In this document: in pieces, positions 1 through 9,670 of the stretch | Layout: each line of letters opens with the position of its first letter | How positions within the stretch are numbered: position 1 is the stretch's first letter | Origin: Petrimonas sp. IBARAKI | GTDB taxonomy: Bacteria > Bacteroidota > Bacteroidia > Bacteroidales > Dysgonomonadaceae | NCBI GenBank assembly: GCA_002356435.2 | Contig: AP018040.2 | Coordinates: forward strand, 3,162,001 to 3,226,000 | Direction: 5' to 3' | DNA length: 64,000 bases | Position numbers and translations under genes: made by a program | The notes under the pieces: model-generated | Told to the model about the DNA's origin: nothing | Seen by the model: only the letters and a program-made list of their open reading frames with translations | The model's database searches: none

Positions 1-1242
1 ATTGCACGAGTAACCGATGCTGACTATATCGCTGAAGCAAAGAAGAATTATTATCTGGGAATGGTATACGGGATACGCGCTTTCTATTATTTTGATCTGT
101 ACCGCATCTACGGAGGAGTTCCTCTGAGACTGGGAGTAGAGGTTGTTGATGGGGAACTGGATCCGACCAAGCTCTATATGCCCCGTGCAAAAGCTTCAGA
201 AGTAATGGCCCAAATCAAAAGCGATTTACAGAAATCACTCGATTATTTTGGCAGTGTGAATGATTTCAATCCGTACGGCATGGGCAAGAAAGTTTACTGG
301 AACAAGGCTGCCACAGAATCGCTGATCGGGGAGGTTTATCTCTGGAATGCGAAAGTGACAACCGGAGACAACACAGCGAACCAGGCTGATCTGGCTGTAG
401 CAAAACAACATCTGGAAAATGTGGTCAATAACTACGGATTAAAAATGCTGACGGAGTTTCCGAGGGTATTCGATGCTACCAATAAAGCCAATGACGAAAT
501 TATTTTTGCCATACGGTATGCAGAAGGAGAAGCTTCCAACGCAGTCAACCAGTACATCTATAATGTGGGTACCGGACAAACCAATAAAAATGCTTATCTG
601 GAAGATGGCACCCTTTTTGATGACCCTTTACAGATTGCAACCTCCTCTTCCCAACAACGCTACGAATACACCAAACAGTTTTTTGAGATATTCGACAAAA
701 AAGACTCACGACGAAATGCTACTTTCCTACCCTCTTATAATAAAGACAGCGATGGAAATCTTATTTATAGGGGAGTTTCCACGAAAAAGAACATAGGATA
801 CATCAACTCGAACGGCATCCGTCAATGGGTAGGCGATTTCGTGTTCTACCGCCTCCCCTGGGTTTACCTGTCCCTGGCAGAGATTGCCAATATGGAAGGA
901 GACAATACAAAGGTGGAAGAGTACATCAATAAAGTACGCCAGCGGGCATACGGCGCAAACTGGAGTAGTGAGTTTACCTTCACGGCAAGTGATTTCACTA
1001 CAAACGAATTAGCCATCCTGCGGGAGAAAGACAAAGAATTCGTACAGGAAGGTCAACGCTGGTGGGATTTACGCAGAATGACCCTCACTAAAGGAGGAAA
1101 ACACTTGGTTTTCACCCAGGAAGGAAGTGTCGACGGCAACCCGGTTCTAAATGAAGCCACAGAAACACACAAAGTATTGTGGCCGCTAGACAAGAGTCTC
1201 CTCGACAATGATGATGCCCTGGAGCAAACACCCGGATACTAA
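1..1242 (+). CDS. SusD/RagB-family glycan-binding lipoprotein, 5'-truncated
   Basis: The frame is open from base 1, so the gene begins upstream of the window; about 413 residues remain. The start holds the TPR-like helical region typical of SusD (an ALRAFYYFDLYRIYGGVPL-like stretch near residues 26-44). The end has the family's C-terminal signature EGQRWWDLRRM followed by a WPL segment. SusD proteins are surface lipoproteins that cap a SusC TonB-dependent porin and hand it oligosaccharides. The SusC partner should lie just upstream, outside the window. The downstream sialic-acid genes suggest a sialylated or amino-sugar glycan as ligand; this is inference. The lipobox cannot be seen because the N-terminus is missing. 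Confidence 0.93.
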   Translation: MARVTDADYIAEAKKNYYLGMVYGIRAFYYFDLYRIYGGVPLRLGVEVVDGELDPTKLYMPRAKASEVMAQIKSDLQKSLDYFGSVNDFNPYGMGKKVYWNKAATESLIGEVYLWNAKVTTGDNTANQADLAVAKQHLENVVNNYGLKMLTEFPRVFDATNKANDEIIFAIRYAEGEASNAVNQYIYNVGTGQTNKNAYLEDGTLFDDPLQIATSSSQQRYEYTKQFFEIFDKKDSRRNATFLPSYNKDSDGNLIYRGVSTKKNIGYINSNGIRQWVGDFVFYRLPWVYLSLAEIANMEGDNTKVEEYINKVRQRAYGANWSSEFTFTASDFTTNELAILREKDKEFVQEGQRWWDLRRMTLTKGGKHLVFTQEGSVDGNPVLNEATETHKVLWPLDKSLLDNDDALEQTPGY

Positions 1243-1265
1243 TCTTTTCATATATTAACTCAGGT

Positions 1266-1309
1266 CCAAAGATGGCGGTAATTATTTATCGCTATCTTTG
1301 GTTTCCTTT
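1266..1309 (+). terminator. Hairpin terminator after susD
   Basis: CCAAAGATGGCG (1266-1277) pairs with CGCTATCTTTGG (1290-1301) over 12 positions with one G-U pair, and a T-rich run follows. It sits 24 bases after the susD stop. It probably stops or attenuates transcription between the surface-binding genes and the esterase/catabolic genes. Confidence 0.6.
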
Positions 1310-1374
1310 CAATGAAGTAGTGCGTTTATTCTCACTTTCTGTACATACAGCGCACGACGCAAGCATTTACCCGA

Positions 1375-2031
1375 ATGAAAAAAATTCTGTTATTGTGTTT
1401 CATTACATGTACCACGGCAACAACCATTGCCCAACAACGAAACCACTCCACTTTCTACCATCAACGTGCTTCCCTGTTTGAGAAACTGCCAGTAACAGAG
1501 AAAGACATCCTTTTTGTTGGCAACAGCATCACCAATGGCGGTGAATGGGCAGAATTATTTAACGATCCGCGCATAAAAAACCGGGGAATCAGCGGAGATA
1601 TCTGCGAAGGGATACTGGACAGACTGGCCCCCTTGCTGCGTGGCAAACCGGCGAAAATATTCCTATTGATTGGTATCAACGACCTGGCCCGTAACACTTC
1701 CCCCGATACGGTTGTGTCAATGACTGCCGACATTGTAAACAGGATCAGGTGTGAGTCACCCGGAACAGCAATCTACCTGCAAAGCATACTTCCCGTGAAC
1801 GACTGCTACGGGATGTTTGAAGGACATACCAGACACGGGAGAGCCATTGCTTCGTTAAATGAGCGCTTGAAAGAGATAGCGACATCCCAATCGATCATAT
1901 TTGTAGACCTTTACAGCCATTTCATAATACCCGGGAGTGACAAGCTGGATCCCCGATACAGCAATGATGGTCTCCACCTGATGGGTGAAGGTTACCTGAA
2001 GTGGGTAGAGATTTTGAAACCTTATCTGTAA
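1375..2031 (+). CDS. Secreted SGNH/GDSL-family esterase
   Basis: 218 residues with an N-terminal signal peptide ending near AQQ (residues 18-20). The four SGNH blocks are visible: GNSITNGG (Ser, block I, ~49-56), GISGD (Gly, block II), GINDLARN (Asn, block III) and DGLHLMGEGY (Asp-His, block V, near the C-terminus). The family hydrolyses O-acyl esters in the periplasm. It lies 9 bases upstream of a two-domain sialate O-acetylesterase, so removal of O-acetyl groups from sialic acid or neighbouring sugars is the likely job. Other carbohydrate or phospholipid esters cannot be excluded from sequence alone. Confidence 0.85.
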   Translation: MKKILLLCFITCTTATTIAQQRNHSTFYHQRASLFEKLPVTEKDILFVGNSITNGGEWAELFNDPRIKNRGISGDICEGILDRLAPLLRGKPAKIFLLIGINDLARNTSPDTVVSMTADIVNRIRCESPGTAIYLQSILPVNDCYGMFEGHTRHGRAIASLNERLKEIATSQSIIFVDLYSHFIIPGSDKLDPRYSNDGLHLMGEGYLKWVEILKPYL

Positions 2032-2040
2032 GTATATCCC

Positions 2041-4122
2041 ATGATAAAGAAAAGTATACTGTTTGTTTTGTTTCTTATCCCGACACTGCTCTTTGCAGAA
2101 CGGACGAAAGTAGCCTGCGTGGGAAACTCCGTCACCTACGGCTACAAGATCGATGACCGGGCATTCACCTACCCTGCCCAACTGCAGCAACTGCTAGGCA
2201 ATACGTACCGCGTGGAGAATTTCGGACACAGCGGCGCCACCCTGTTACAAAAAGGCCACAATCCCTACCGGAAGCTGAAGGTATTTGAACAAGCACTCGC
2301 TTTCGAACCCGACATCGTGGTAATCCACCTGGGGTTGAACGACACCGATCCCCGCAACTGGCCAAAGTTTCGGGACGACTTTACCCGCGATTACATAGAC
2401 CTGATCCGTTCGTTCCAAGAGAAAAATCCGGCTACTAAGGTGTGGATCTGTCGCATGACACCCATCTTTAGCTGGCACCCCCGCTTCAAGTCGAGCACCC
2501 GGGTGTGGTACGAGCAAGTACAACAGGAAATTGAACGGGTAGCAGCAGTGACCCGTGTGCCGCTGATCGACCTGAACAGGCCTTTGTACAACCGGCCCGA
2601 CCTCTTTCCCGACGCGCTCCACCCCACAACCGAAGGAGCAGGCATCATTGCGCGGACAGTCTACGGAGCCATCACCGGTGATTACGGCGGCCTGCAGATG
2701 CCAGAGATATTCACTGACCACATGGTGATGCAGCGCAACAGGCCGGTAAAGTTTTGGGGAACCGCCGATGCAGCCACGAAAGTAACCGTCTGCTTTGCGG
2801 GAAAAACAAGCACTGCACAAACCGGCCACAACGGAAAATGGACGGTTGAATTTCCTCCGATGAAGGCAGGTGGCCCTTACAACGCTACCATAGAGAACCA
2901 GGGAAGAAGTATCCGCCTGACCGATATCCTGGTGGGCGAGGTGTGGATCTGCTCCGGACAATCGAACATGGCCTTTCGGCTACAGGATGCCTCTACAGCA
3001 CAGAAAGATATTCCTCGTGCCGCCAACAGGCAACTTCGCTTTTTCGACATGAAAGAGATTGCACCCACGGTGGCCATAGAGTGGAACGACAACGTGCTGG
3101 CAGAGGTGAACCGGCTGGGCTATTACCGTCCCGCAGCGTGGGCGCTGTCCGACAGCCTCACGGCAAGACAGTTCTCCGCTGTTGCCTACTATTTTGGCAG
3201 GATGTTGCAGGAAGAGCTAAATGTACCGATAGGATTGATACAGAACGCTATCGGAGGGTCTCCCACCGAAGCGTGGATTGACCGCAGAACGATGGAGCGG
3301 GATCCGTTGATGGCCGATTTCTTCACCAACTGGAACAGTAATGATTTTATCGACGGATGGGTACGTGAGCGGGGGATGCAAAACATTGCCCGTGCGAAAG
3401 AGAATCCCCTCCAGCAACATCCCTACAAACCCTCCTACTTGTTTGAAGCCGGAATGGCATCCATCAGCAAATATCCTGTTGCCGGAGCTATCTGGTACCA
3501 GGGTGAGTCTAACGCCAATAATGTGGAACTGCATGAACAACTACTCCCTATCTTGGTGGAAAGTTGGCGCAACGCCTGGGAAGAGCGCTTCCCTTTCTAC
3601 TACGTGCAGCTTTCGAGCATGGAGACGGGGCGTGAGTCCTGGGGACATTTCCGCGACAGTCAACGCAGGCTGATGGAACGGATTCCTCGCTCCGGAATGG
3701 TAGTCTCCTCTGATCTGGGTAACCGGACCGATGTCCACCCCAGACAAAAAAAGGAGGTGGGAGAGCGTCTGGCACGCTGGGCACTGGCCGACAGCTACGG
3801 AAAAAACATTCTGAAAAGTGGCCCGCTCTTCAGAGAGGTATTCTTTGAGAAAGAAAAAGCGGTTGTCACTTTTAGTGAAACAAAGCTTCTCCGTACGTCG
3901 GATAACAATGCTGTAAGGAATATCGAACTGGCAGGAGAAGACAAGGTTTTTTATCAGGCAAAAGCAATGATCAGGGCCAACCGTCTGGAGGTGACCTGCG
4001 AGAAAGTGTCCCGCCCCGCATTCGTACGCTATGGCTGGGATTCCTACACGGAAGGCAATCTGGTCAACGAGGCAGGACTACCCGCCTCCACCTTCTCATC
4101 AGAATTTCAGGACAAAAAATAA
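2041..4122 (+). CDS. estA: Two-domain sialate O-acetylesterase (SGNH + SASA/CE20 fusion)
   Basis: 693 residues with a signal peptide (cleavage near residue 20). Residues ~22-210 form an SGNH domain with VGNSVTYG (Ser30), GLND (Asn100) and DALHP (Asp191/His194). Residues ~220-690 form a second catalytic domain of the sialate O-acetylesterase family, with GEVWICSGQSNM (Ser307), WYQGESNA and a DVHP histidine near residue 570. Both active sites look intact. The same architecture is known from EstA-type sialate esterases of gut Bacteroides, which deacetylate 9-O-acetylated sialic acids so that sialidase and NanA can act. It lies in a tight cluster, 9 bases after the previous gene and 14 before the next. 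The symbol is by analogy. Confidence 0.88.
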   Translation: MIKKSILFVLFLIPTLLFAERTKVACVGNSVTYGYKIDDRAFTYPAQLQQLLGNTYRVENFGHSGATLLQKGHNPYRKLKVFEQALAFEPDIVVIHLGLNDTDPRNWPKFRDDFTRDYIDLIRSFQEKNPATKVWICRMTPIFSWHPRFKSSTRVWYEQVQQEIERVAAVTRVPLIDLNRPLYNRPDLFPDALHPTTEGAGIIARTVYGAITGDYGGLQMPEIFTDHMVMQRNRPVKFWGTADAATKVTVCFAGKTSTAQTGHNGKWTVEFPPMKAGGPYNATIENQGRSIRLTDILVGEVWICSGQSNMAFRLQDASTAQKDIPRAANRQLRFFDMKEIAPTVAIEWNDNVLAEVNRLGYYRPAAWALSDSLTARQFSAVAYYFGRMLQEELNVPIGLIQNAIGGSPTEAWIDRRTMERDPLMADFFTNWNSNDFIDGWVRERGMQNIARAKENPLQQHPYKPSYLFEAGMASISKYPVAGAIWYQGESNANNVELHEQLLPILVESWRNAWEERFPFYYVQLSSMETGRESWGHFRDSQRRLMERIPRSGMVVSSDLGNRTDVHPRQKKEVGERLARWALADSYGKNILKSGPLFREVFFEKEKAVVTFSETKLLRTSDNNAVRNIELAGEDKVFYQAKAMIRANRLEVTCEKVSRPAFVRYGWDSYTEGNLVNEAGLPASTFSSEFQDKK

Positions 4123-4136
4123 CTATTTCCCCGTAC

Positions 4137-6089
4137 ATGAAGATATTTACATACATCGTGCTGACCACCCTATTGCTTCTCTCCTGTAGCACGACAGAGA
4201 GGAAAGAAACATTTCAGCTGTTGCCGGAACCGAAGATGCTCACCATTGACCTCTCCGGAAAGCACCTCCTCCGTCTGGGAGTACCCGATTCCTCCCTCGT
4301 CTCCGAAAAATTGGTGAATGCTATCCCCAAAGCAATCATCAATCCCGATGAAGCCTATCGCCTCAGAATTACGCCCGACAGCATCCTGATCGAAGCCACT
4401 ACCGAAAAAGGTATCTATTGGGCGCGGCAAACGCTGGCGCAAATAGTGGAATCATCCGATGGGAACTCGGTTCCTGCTCTCGAAATTACCGATTGGCCCG
4501 CTTTCCGTATCCGGGGATTTATGCACGATGTGGGGCGCAGCTACATATCGGTTGATGAAATCAAAAAACATATCCGTTTGTTGTCAAAGTTCAAGATCAA
4601 CGTTTTCCACTGGCACCTGACCGAAAACCAGGGATGGCGGCTGGAGAGCAACGTTTTTCCGCAACTTAACGATCCTGTCCATTACGAACGCCATCACGCA
4701 CAATATTATACCGTAGCCCAGGCACACGAAATTGCCGAATATTGTCGCCAACACAACATGCTGCTGATTCCGGAGATCGATATGCCCGGTCACAGCGCTG
4801 CCTTTGTGCGGGCCATCGGACACGACATGCAATCGCCTGAGGGAATGAAAGTACTGAAGCGATTGATGGAGGAAATCTGTACCGAAGTGTTTCCCGATGC
4901 ACCCTGGATCCATATCGGAACCGATGAAGTGCAGTTCACCAACCCCTCCTTTGTCCCGGAAATGGTGGCACACGTCCGGGGGCTTGGCAAAAAGGTGATC
5001 TCCTGGAACCCCGGATGGGCATACAGGTCCGGGGAGATTGATGCCACACAGCTCTGGAGTTACCGCGGCAAAGCGCAACCGGGTATTCCCGCGATCGACT
5101 CCCGGTTCCACTACATCAACCACTTCGATGCGTTCGGCGACATCGTAGCACTATACAATAGCCGCATCGCCGATGCAGAAAAGGGATCCGACAACATCGC
5201 CGGCGGGATTGTCGCTGTCTGGAACGACCGTCTTTTACCCAACGACGAACAAATAGTACTGCAAAACAACTTCTACCCCTTAATGCTTGCCTTTGCCGAG
5301 CGGACCTGGTGCGGTGGCGGGAGTGAGTATTTCGACAAAAACGGGACTATCCTGCCAACCGACGAGAACGACGCAGTTTTCAACGGTTTTGTCGATTTCG
5401 AGAAGCGGATGCTCTGGCACAAAAAACACACATTCACCGATGAGCCGTTTGCCTACGTAAAACAAACCAACGTAAAGTGGCGGATTACCGACGCTTTCCC
5501 GAATGATGGCGATCTGTTGAAATCGTTTCCGCCCGAGACCGGAATTGACGACACCTATGAATACAACGGAATCGGATACGGTTCGCACAATGCCACCGGG
5601 GCGGGAATTTACCTGCGCCACGTGTGGGGAAAAACCGTACCTGCTTTCTATAAAAACCCGCAAGAAAACCACACGGCATATGCTTATACGTGGGTTTGGT
5701 CGCCCAAAGCGCAAACGGTCGGGCTATGGACTTCCACTCAGGATTACAGCCGCTCCGAGTCCGACCTGCCACCGCCACGGGGGAAGTGGGATTACCGGGA
5801 AAGTCGTATTTACGTGAATAACAATGAGATCATGCCACCCGTTTGGGAAAATACCCATACCGGCAGAACAAACGAAATAACGCTGAAAAACGAAAATTTC
5901 CAGGCCCGCCCACCCATTCCGGTAGAACTGAACAAGGGATGGAACAGCGTTTTGCTAAAACTTCCCGTTGGAACGTTCAGTCCGTCCGAGGTGCGTTTAC
6001 AGAAATGGATGTTCACGTTTGTCTTTGTGACTCCGGACGGAAAAGATGCGGTGGAGGAACTGGTATATAGTCCGGACAGGAAAAAATAG
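4137..6089 (+). CDS. GH20 beta-N-acetylhexosaminidase lipoprotein
   Basis: 650 residues. The N-terminus is a lipoprotein signal with lipobox LLSC (Cys17). A GH20 N-terminal alpha/beta domain (~25-120) leads into the TIM barrel: FHWHLTENQGWRLE (~157-170), IPEIDMPGHS (~211-220) and the catalytic Asp263-Glu264 pair in HIGTDEV. These enzymes use substrate-assisted catalysis through the N-acetyl group to remove terminal GlcNAc or GalNAc. The ~170 residues after the barrel form an extra beta-rich region that may bind carbohydrate. In this cluster it probably trims the hexosamine exposed after sialic acid removal. The 9-base gap to the next gene indicates one operon. Confidence 0.92.
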   Translation: MKIFTYIVLTTLLLLSCSTTERKETFQLLPEPKMLTIDLSGKHLLRLGVPDSSLVSEKLVNAIPKAIINPDEAYRLRITPDSILIEATTEKGIYWARQTLAQIVESSDGNSVPALEITDWPAFRIRGFMHDVGRSYISVDEIKKHIRLLSKFKINVFHWHLTENQGWRLESNVFPQLNDPVHYERHHAQYYTVAQAHEIAEYCRQHNMLLIPEIDMPGHSAAFVRAIGHDMQSPEGMKVLKRLMEEICTEVFPDAPWIHIGTDEVQFTNPSFVPEMVAHVRGLGKKVISWNPGWAYRSGEIDATQLWSYRGKAQPGIPAIDSRFHYINHFDAFGDIVALYNSRIADAEKGSDNIAGGIVAVWNDRLLPNDEQIVLQNNFYPLMLAFAERTWCGGGSEYFDKNGTILPTDENDAVFNGFVDFEKRMLWHKKHTFTDEPFAYVKQTNVKWRITDAFPNDGDLLKSFPPETGIDDTYEYNGIGYGSHNATGAGIYLRHVWGKTVPAFYKNPQENHTAYAYTWVWSPKAQTVGLWTSTQDYSRSESDLPPPRGKWDYRESRIYVNNNEIMPPVWENTHTGRTNEITLKNENFQARPPIPVELNKGWNSVLLKLPVGTFSPSEVRLQKWMFTFVFVTPDGKDAVEELVYSPDRKK

Positions 6090-6098
6090 AATTAACAC

Positions 6099-7310
6099 AT
6101 GAAAGAAAGCATTTTTTTTAGAACAAACAGAACACGAATACTGTCGGTTTTTCTTGTCGCATGCTTAATTTCGTGTGGCGACAATAATAACAGCAAACAA
6201 ATGAAACTTAAACTGACCCAATTACCCGTTAACGGATTGTACGGAGATCTCGCCAAAGGTGTTTCGGCTTCCTATGCGGCACTTATCGACCAAAAACTCA
6301 TCGTGGCTGGAGGCGCCAACTTTCCCGGAAAACTCGGATTTGAGGGTGGTTCGAAAACTTTTTACAACGAGATCATGCTGTACGACTCAACGGGAAATGA
6401 GTGGAAACTTATCGGACACTTGCCCGATTCATCGGCTTACGGTGTATCTGTCCCCATTTCAGACGGTGCGTTGTGGATAGGCGGGAACACCACTTCCCAA
6501 TCGCTGAAGAGCGTTTATCGAATCACCATGCCTGAAACCGGCGCAGTAGAACTGGAGCCGTTTCCGGAACTGCCTGCTGCCATGGATAACTTTGCAGGGT
6601 GCACCGTGGGAGATATGGTCTTTATTGGAGGAGGGAACGAGAACGGGAAGCCGGCAAACACTTTTTATTGCATCAATACAAAAGCTGATTCGGGCTGGAC
6701 GGCTCTGCCCGATTTTCCCGGACTGCCCCGAGTTCAGCCTGTGCTGGCAGCCGTAGAGCAGAAAAACCGGGTATTCGTGTATTTGTTCGGAGGTTTCTTC
6801 GGAGGAGATTCCGAAAACAAACCGGCTATGGCCACCGATGTGCTTCGTTACGACGTCACCACCGAGAAATGGGAGACAGCCGGTTGCCAAGTCGATGAAA
6901 AAACCGGAGAGCCTTTTTCGTTGACCGGTGCAACGGCAATGCCAGTGGACAACCGGTACATCCTTTGTTTTGGCGGTGTAAACCACGCTATTTTTCTCGA
7001 TGCTGTTACCACGCAATACAACATCGGAAACGACACCAGCATTTCGGCAGAAGAAAAATCCCGTTTGAATCTGGAGTTTTCGAAAAATTACATGACACAA
7101 CCCATCGAATATTACAAATTTAATCCCGAATGTCGTATATTTGACACGTTTACCGGCGAATGGGAAACCATTGAGGTTACGCCCTACACTGCCCGCGCGG
7201 GTGCAACACTCGCTTTCAGCGGAAAAACGTTCTATGCCGTACAGGGTGAATTGAAACCCGGCGTTCGTACACCGGTAACCATAAAAGGAGAGATAAAGTA
7301 TGAAAAATAA
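6099..7310 (+). CDS. nanM: NanM-type N-acetylneuraminate mutarotase/epimerase (kelch, cyclically permuted)
   Basis: 403 residues with a lipoprotein-like signal ending in LISC (Cys ~27). The rest is a kelch-type six-bladed propeller with repeated GG...Y...W segments: IVAGGANFPG, LWIGGNTTS, VFIGGGNENG, VYLFGGFFGG, ILCFGGVNHA, and FYAVQGELKPG near the end. This pattern matches the cyclically permuted mutarotase family of Bacteroidota, related to E. coli NanM, which speeds conversion of alpha- to beta-N-acetylneuraminate after sialidase release. Its placement just before a sugar-acid transporter and the lyase fits. The stop codon overlaps the next start by 11 bases, indicating translational coupling. 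Confidence 0.85.
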   Translation: MKESIFFRTNRTRILSVFLVACLISCGDNNNSKQMKLKLTQLPVNGLYGDLAKGVSASYAALIDQKLIVAGGANFPGKLGFEGGSKTFYNEIMLYDSTGNEWKLIGHLPDSSAYGVSVPISDGALWIGGNTTSQSLKSVYRITMPETGAVELEPFPELPAAMDNFAGCTVGDMVFIGGGNENGKPANTFYCINTKADSGWTALPDFPGLPRVQPVLAAVEQKNRVFVYLFGGFFGGDSENKPAMATDVLRYDVTTEKWETAGCQVDEKTGEPFSLTGATAMPVDNRYILCFGGVNHAIFLDAVTTQYNIGNDTSISAEEKSRLNLEFSKNYMTQPIEYYKFNPECRIFDTFTGEWETIEVTPYTARAGATLAFSGKTFYAVQGELKPGVRTPVTIKGEIKYEK

Positions 7311-8586
7311 CAAAGTCTATCCGTGGATACTCGTCGGATTGCTGTGGTTTGTAGCGTTACTGAACTACCTCGACCGACAGATGCTCTCCACCATGCAATC
7401 GTCCATGCAATTGGACATTAAAGAACTGGCCATCGCCGAGAATTTCGGACGGGTAATGGGTGTTTTCCTGCTCATTTACGGTTTAATGAGTCCTGTAGCG
7501 GGAATAATCGCCGACCGCATCAACCGCAAGTGGCTGATTGTAGGAAGCCTGTTTGTGTGGTCTGCCGTAACGTACGGGTTAGGATATGCGCAAACTTTCC
7601 AGCAGGTGTACTGGCTGCGTGCGCTGATGGGTGTCAGCGAAGCGCTTTACCTGCCCACGGGATTGGCTATGATTGCCGATTTTCACACATCGAGAACCCG
7701 GTCGCTAGCTATCGGAATCCACATGTCGGGACTTTATACCGGCCAGGCGCTGGGTGGGTTTGGAGCGACCATTGCTGCCAATTATTCGTGGAATACCGTT
7801 TTTCACTGGTTCGGAATTGTCGGAATTATATACGCCGTGCTGCTTATTTTCCTGCTGCACGACAAGGAGGGCCACGCGGGTACTACAACAGCCGGATTGA
7901 AAGCCGACCCGCAAGGAACGCTAATCAAAAAGGAATCTGTTTTCCGGTCATTAGGCATTATTCTGGGTACAGTTTCTTTCTGGGTCATGCTTTTCTACTT
8001 TATGGCTCCGAGTTTTCCCGGTTGGGCAACCAAAAACTGGCTGCCGACACTGTTTTCCGAGAATCTGGGAATTGAAATGGCAAAAGCCGGGCCCATGGCC
8101 ACCATTTCCATCGCTATAGCCTCGTTTATCGGCGTACTCATCGGAGGGCCGCTCTCCGACCGATGGGTGCAGAAAAACATCCGGGGACGTATTTACACGA
8201 GCACTATCGGTTTAGCCCTGACTATCCCTTCGCTCGTATTGTTGGGTTTCGGACATTCCCACACAGGATTGATCGGCGCAGCCATGCTCTTCGGCATCGG
8301 TTTCGGAATGTTCGACACAAACAACATGCCGATACTTTGCCAGATTATTCCGCAAAAATACCGCGCCACAGCGTACGGTATCATGAACATGATGGGAGTT
8401 TTTGCCGGATACGCCGTCACGCTGATGCTCGGTAGTTCCACCGATGCCGGAAGCTTGGGAACCGATTTCAGCAAGTTGGCCATCGTCGTACTGGCAGCGG
8501 TCGTTCTGATGCTGGCGTTTCTGAAACCCCGGCAAGACCTCACCTATCCGCAAGAAGAATTGAAGAATAAAAGCGAAGCGATTTGA
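7300..8586 (+). CDS. nanT: MFS sialic-acid transporter (NanT-like)
   Basis: 428 residues with about 12 hydrophobic helices. The N-terminal segment NYLDRQMLSTM followed by GLMSPVAGIIADRINRKWLI carries the major-facilitator loop 2-3 signature (G-x3-D-R-x-N-R). The charged GGPLSDRWVQ loop begins the second half. It starts inside the end of the mutarotase gene and is followed after 41 bases by the lyase gene. That context supports proton-coupled uptake of N-acetylneuraminate across the inner membrane. By sequence alone it could transport another sugar acid of the ACS/hexuronate class; the neighbourhood decides the call. Confidence 0.85.
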   Translation: MKNNKVYPWILVGLLWFVALLNYLDRQMLSTMQSSMQLDIKELAIAENFGRVMGVFLLIYGLMSPVAGIIADRINRKWLIVGSLFVWSAVTYGLGYAQTFQQVYWLRALMGVSEALYLPTGLAMIADFHTSRTRSLAIGIHMSGLYTGQALGGFGATIAANYSWNTVFHWFGIVGIIYAVLLIFLLHDKEGHAGTTTAGLKADPQGTLIKKESVFRSLGIILGTVSFWVMLFYFMAPSFPGWATKNWLPTLFSENLGIEMAKAGPMATISIAIASFIGVLIGGPLSDRWVQKNIRGRIYTSTIGLALTIPSLVLLGFGHSHTGLIGAAMLFGIGFGMFDTNNMPILCQIIPQKYRATAYGIMNMMGVFAGYAVTLMLGSSTDAGSLGTDFSKLAIVVLAAVVLMLAFLKPRQDLTYPQEELKNKSEAI

Positions 8587-8627
8587 CAACTGTCATCTAA
8601 CAATAAAACATCCTAAAAATCAACAAT

Positions 8628-9554
8628 ATGAAAAAATTTAAAAAAATTAAAGGGTTAATTGTGGCGCCTTTCACACCCTTTGACAAAAAAGGCGAAGTAG
8701 ATCTCGGCCCCATAGCAGATTATGCCGCCATGCTGCAAAAAAACGGACTGATCGGCGTATTTATCAACGGTTCCTCGGGTGAGGGCTATATGCTGACGGT
8801 AGAGGAGCGTATGAAGCTGACGGAGAAGTGGATCGCAGTCGCCCCGGAAGGATTCAAAGTAATCGTCCATGTTGGGGCCACCTGCATAAAGGACAGCCAC
8901 CGCATGGCACTGCACGCGCAGGAATCCGGCGCTTTCGGTATCGGAGCGATGGCTTCTCCTTTTCCCAAGGCGGGACGGGTGGAAGAGCTGGTGAAGTACT
9001 GCGAAGAAATCGCCTGCGGTGCACCAGAGCTGCCCTTCTACTTTTATCATATCCCGGCACTGAACGGCGTCTTCCTACCCATGCTGCCTTTTCTGAAAGC
9101 AGCCGACGGACGCATTCCCAACCTGGCGGGTATCAAGTATACCTACGAGAGCCTGTACGAGTATAACCAATGCATGTTATACAAAAACGGGAAGTTCGAT
9201 ATGCTGCACGGCCAGGACGAAACCATCCTCTCGGCGTTGGTAATGGGCGGTGCACAAGGCGGTATCAGCGGAACCGGCAGCTACATCGGCCGTTCGCTGG
9301 TGGGTGTGATTGATGCCTACAACAACGGTAAGCTGTATGAAGCGGTCGCCCACCAAAACTTTGCACAGGAGGTGATCAACGTCATTGCCCGTTACCGGGG
9401 AAACATCGTTGCCGGAAAGCGTATCATGAAACTGATCGGACTCGACCTGGGTATCAACCGCACCCCTTTTCAAAACATAGCAGACGAGGAAGAAGCAGTC
9501 ATCCGGAAAGAACTGGAAGCGATCGGTTTTTTCGAACGGTGCAACAGAGTGTAA
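8628..9554 (+). CDS. nanA: N-acetylneuraminate lyase
   Basis: 308 residues, typical for the DapA/NAL family. Seen: FINGSSGEGYMLT (pyruvate-carboxylate binding, ~46-57), Tyr140 in FYFYHIP, and Schiff-base Lys170 in LAGIKYTYES. The enzyme cleaves N-acetylneuraminate to pyruvate and N-acetylmannosamine in the cytoplasm. The GSSGEG motif and LAGIKYTY context fit the lyase rather than dihydrodipicolinate synthase. The next step in Bacteroidota, a NanE-type GlcNAc 2-epimerase, is not in this window and must be encoded elsewhere. A strong terminator follows. Confidence 0.92.
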   Translation: MKKFKKIKGLIVAPFTPFDKKGEVDLGPIADYAAMLQKNGLIGVFINGSSGEGYMLTVEERMKLTEKWIAVAPEGFKVIVHVGATCIKDSHRMALHAQESGAFGIGAMASPFPKAGRVEELVKYCEEIACGAPELPFYFYHIPALNGVFLPMLPFLKAADGRIPNLAGIKYTYESLYEYNQCMLYKNGKFDMLHGQDETILSALVMGGAQGGISGTGSYIGRSLVGVIDAYNNGKLYEAVAHQNFAQEVINVIARYRGNIVAGKRIMKLIGLDLGINRTPFQNIADEEEAVIRKELEAIGFFERCNRV

Positions 9555-9571
9555 GTTTAAACGTTAAGAAG

Positions 9572-9598
9572 CGCGACTCATCGATGTCGCGTTTTTTT
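9572..9598 (+). terminator. Rho-independent terminator of the sialic-acid operon
   Basis: CGCGAC (9572-9577) and GTCGCG (9586-9591) form a GC-rich stem with an 8-base loop, followed directly by seven T residues. It begins 18 bases after the nanA stop and marks the operon end. Confidence 0.88.
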
Positions 9599-9670
9599 AT
9601 TGACTTCATAAGCCGGCCATCCGCCGGTAACAAATATTCTTTCGGGTTCTTCCTTCTACTGTTCAGCACC

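Noticed and set aside
1293-1300. TATCTTTG as a promoter -7 box for the SGNH esterase gene
   Set aside because: It is the right arm of a 12-bp hairpin after susD and lacks a -33 TTG, so terminator is the simpler reading. A dual role is not excluded.
6459-7313. Long - strand open frame (284 codons) opposite the mutarotase gene
   Set aside because: It lies wholly antisense to a gene with clear kelch blades and family motifs. Its own translation shows no domain.
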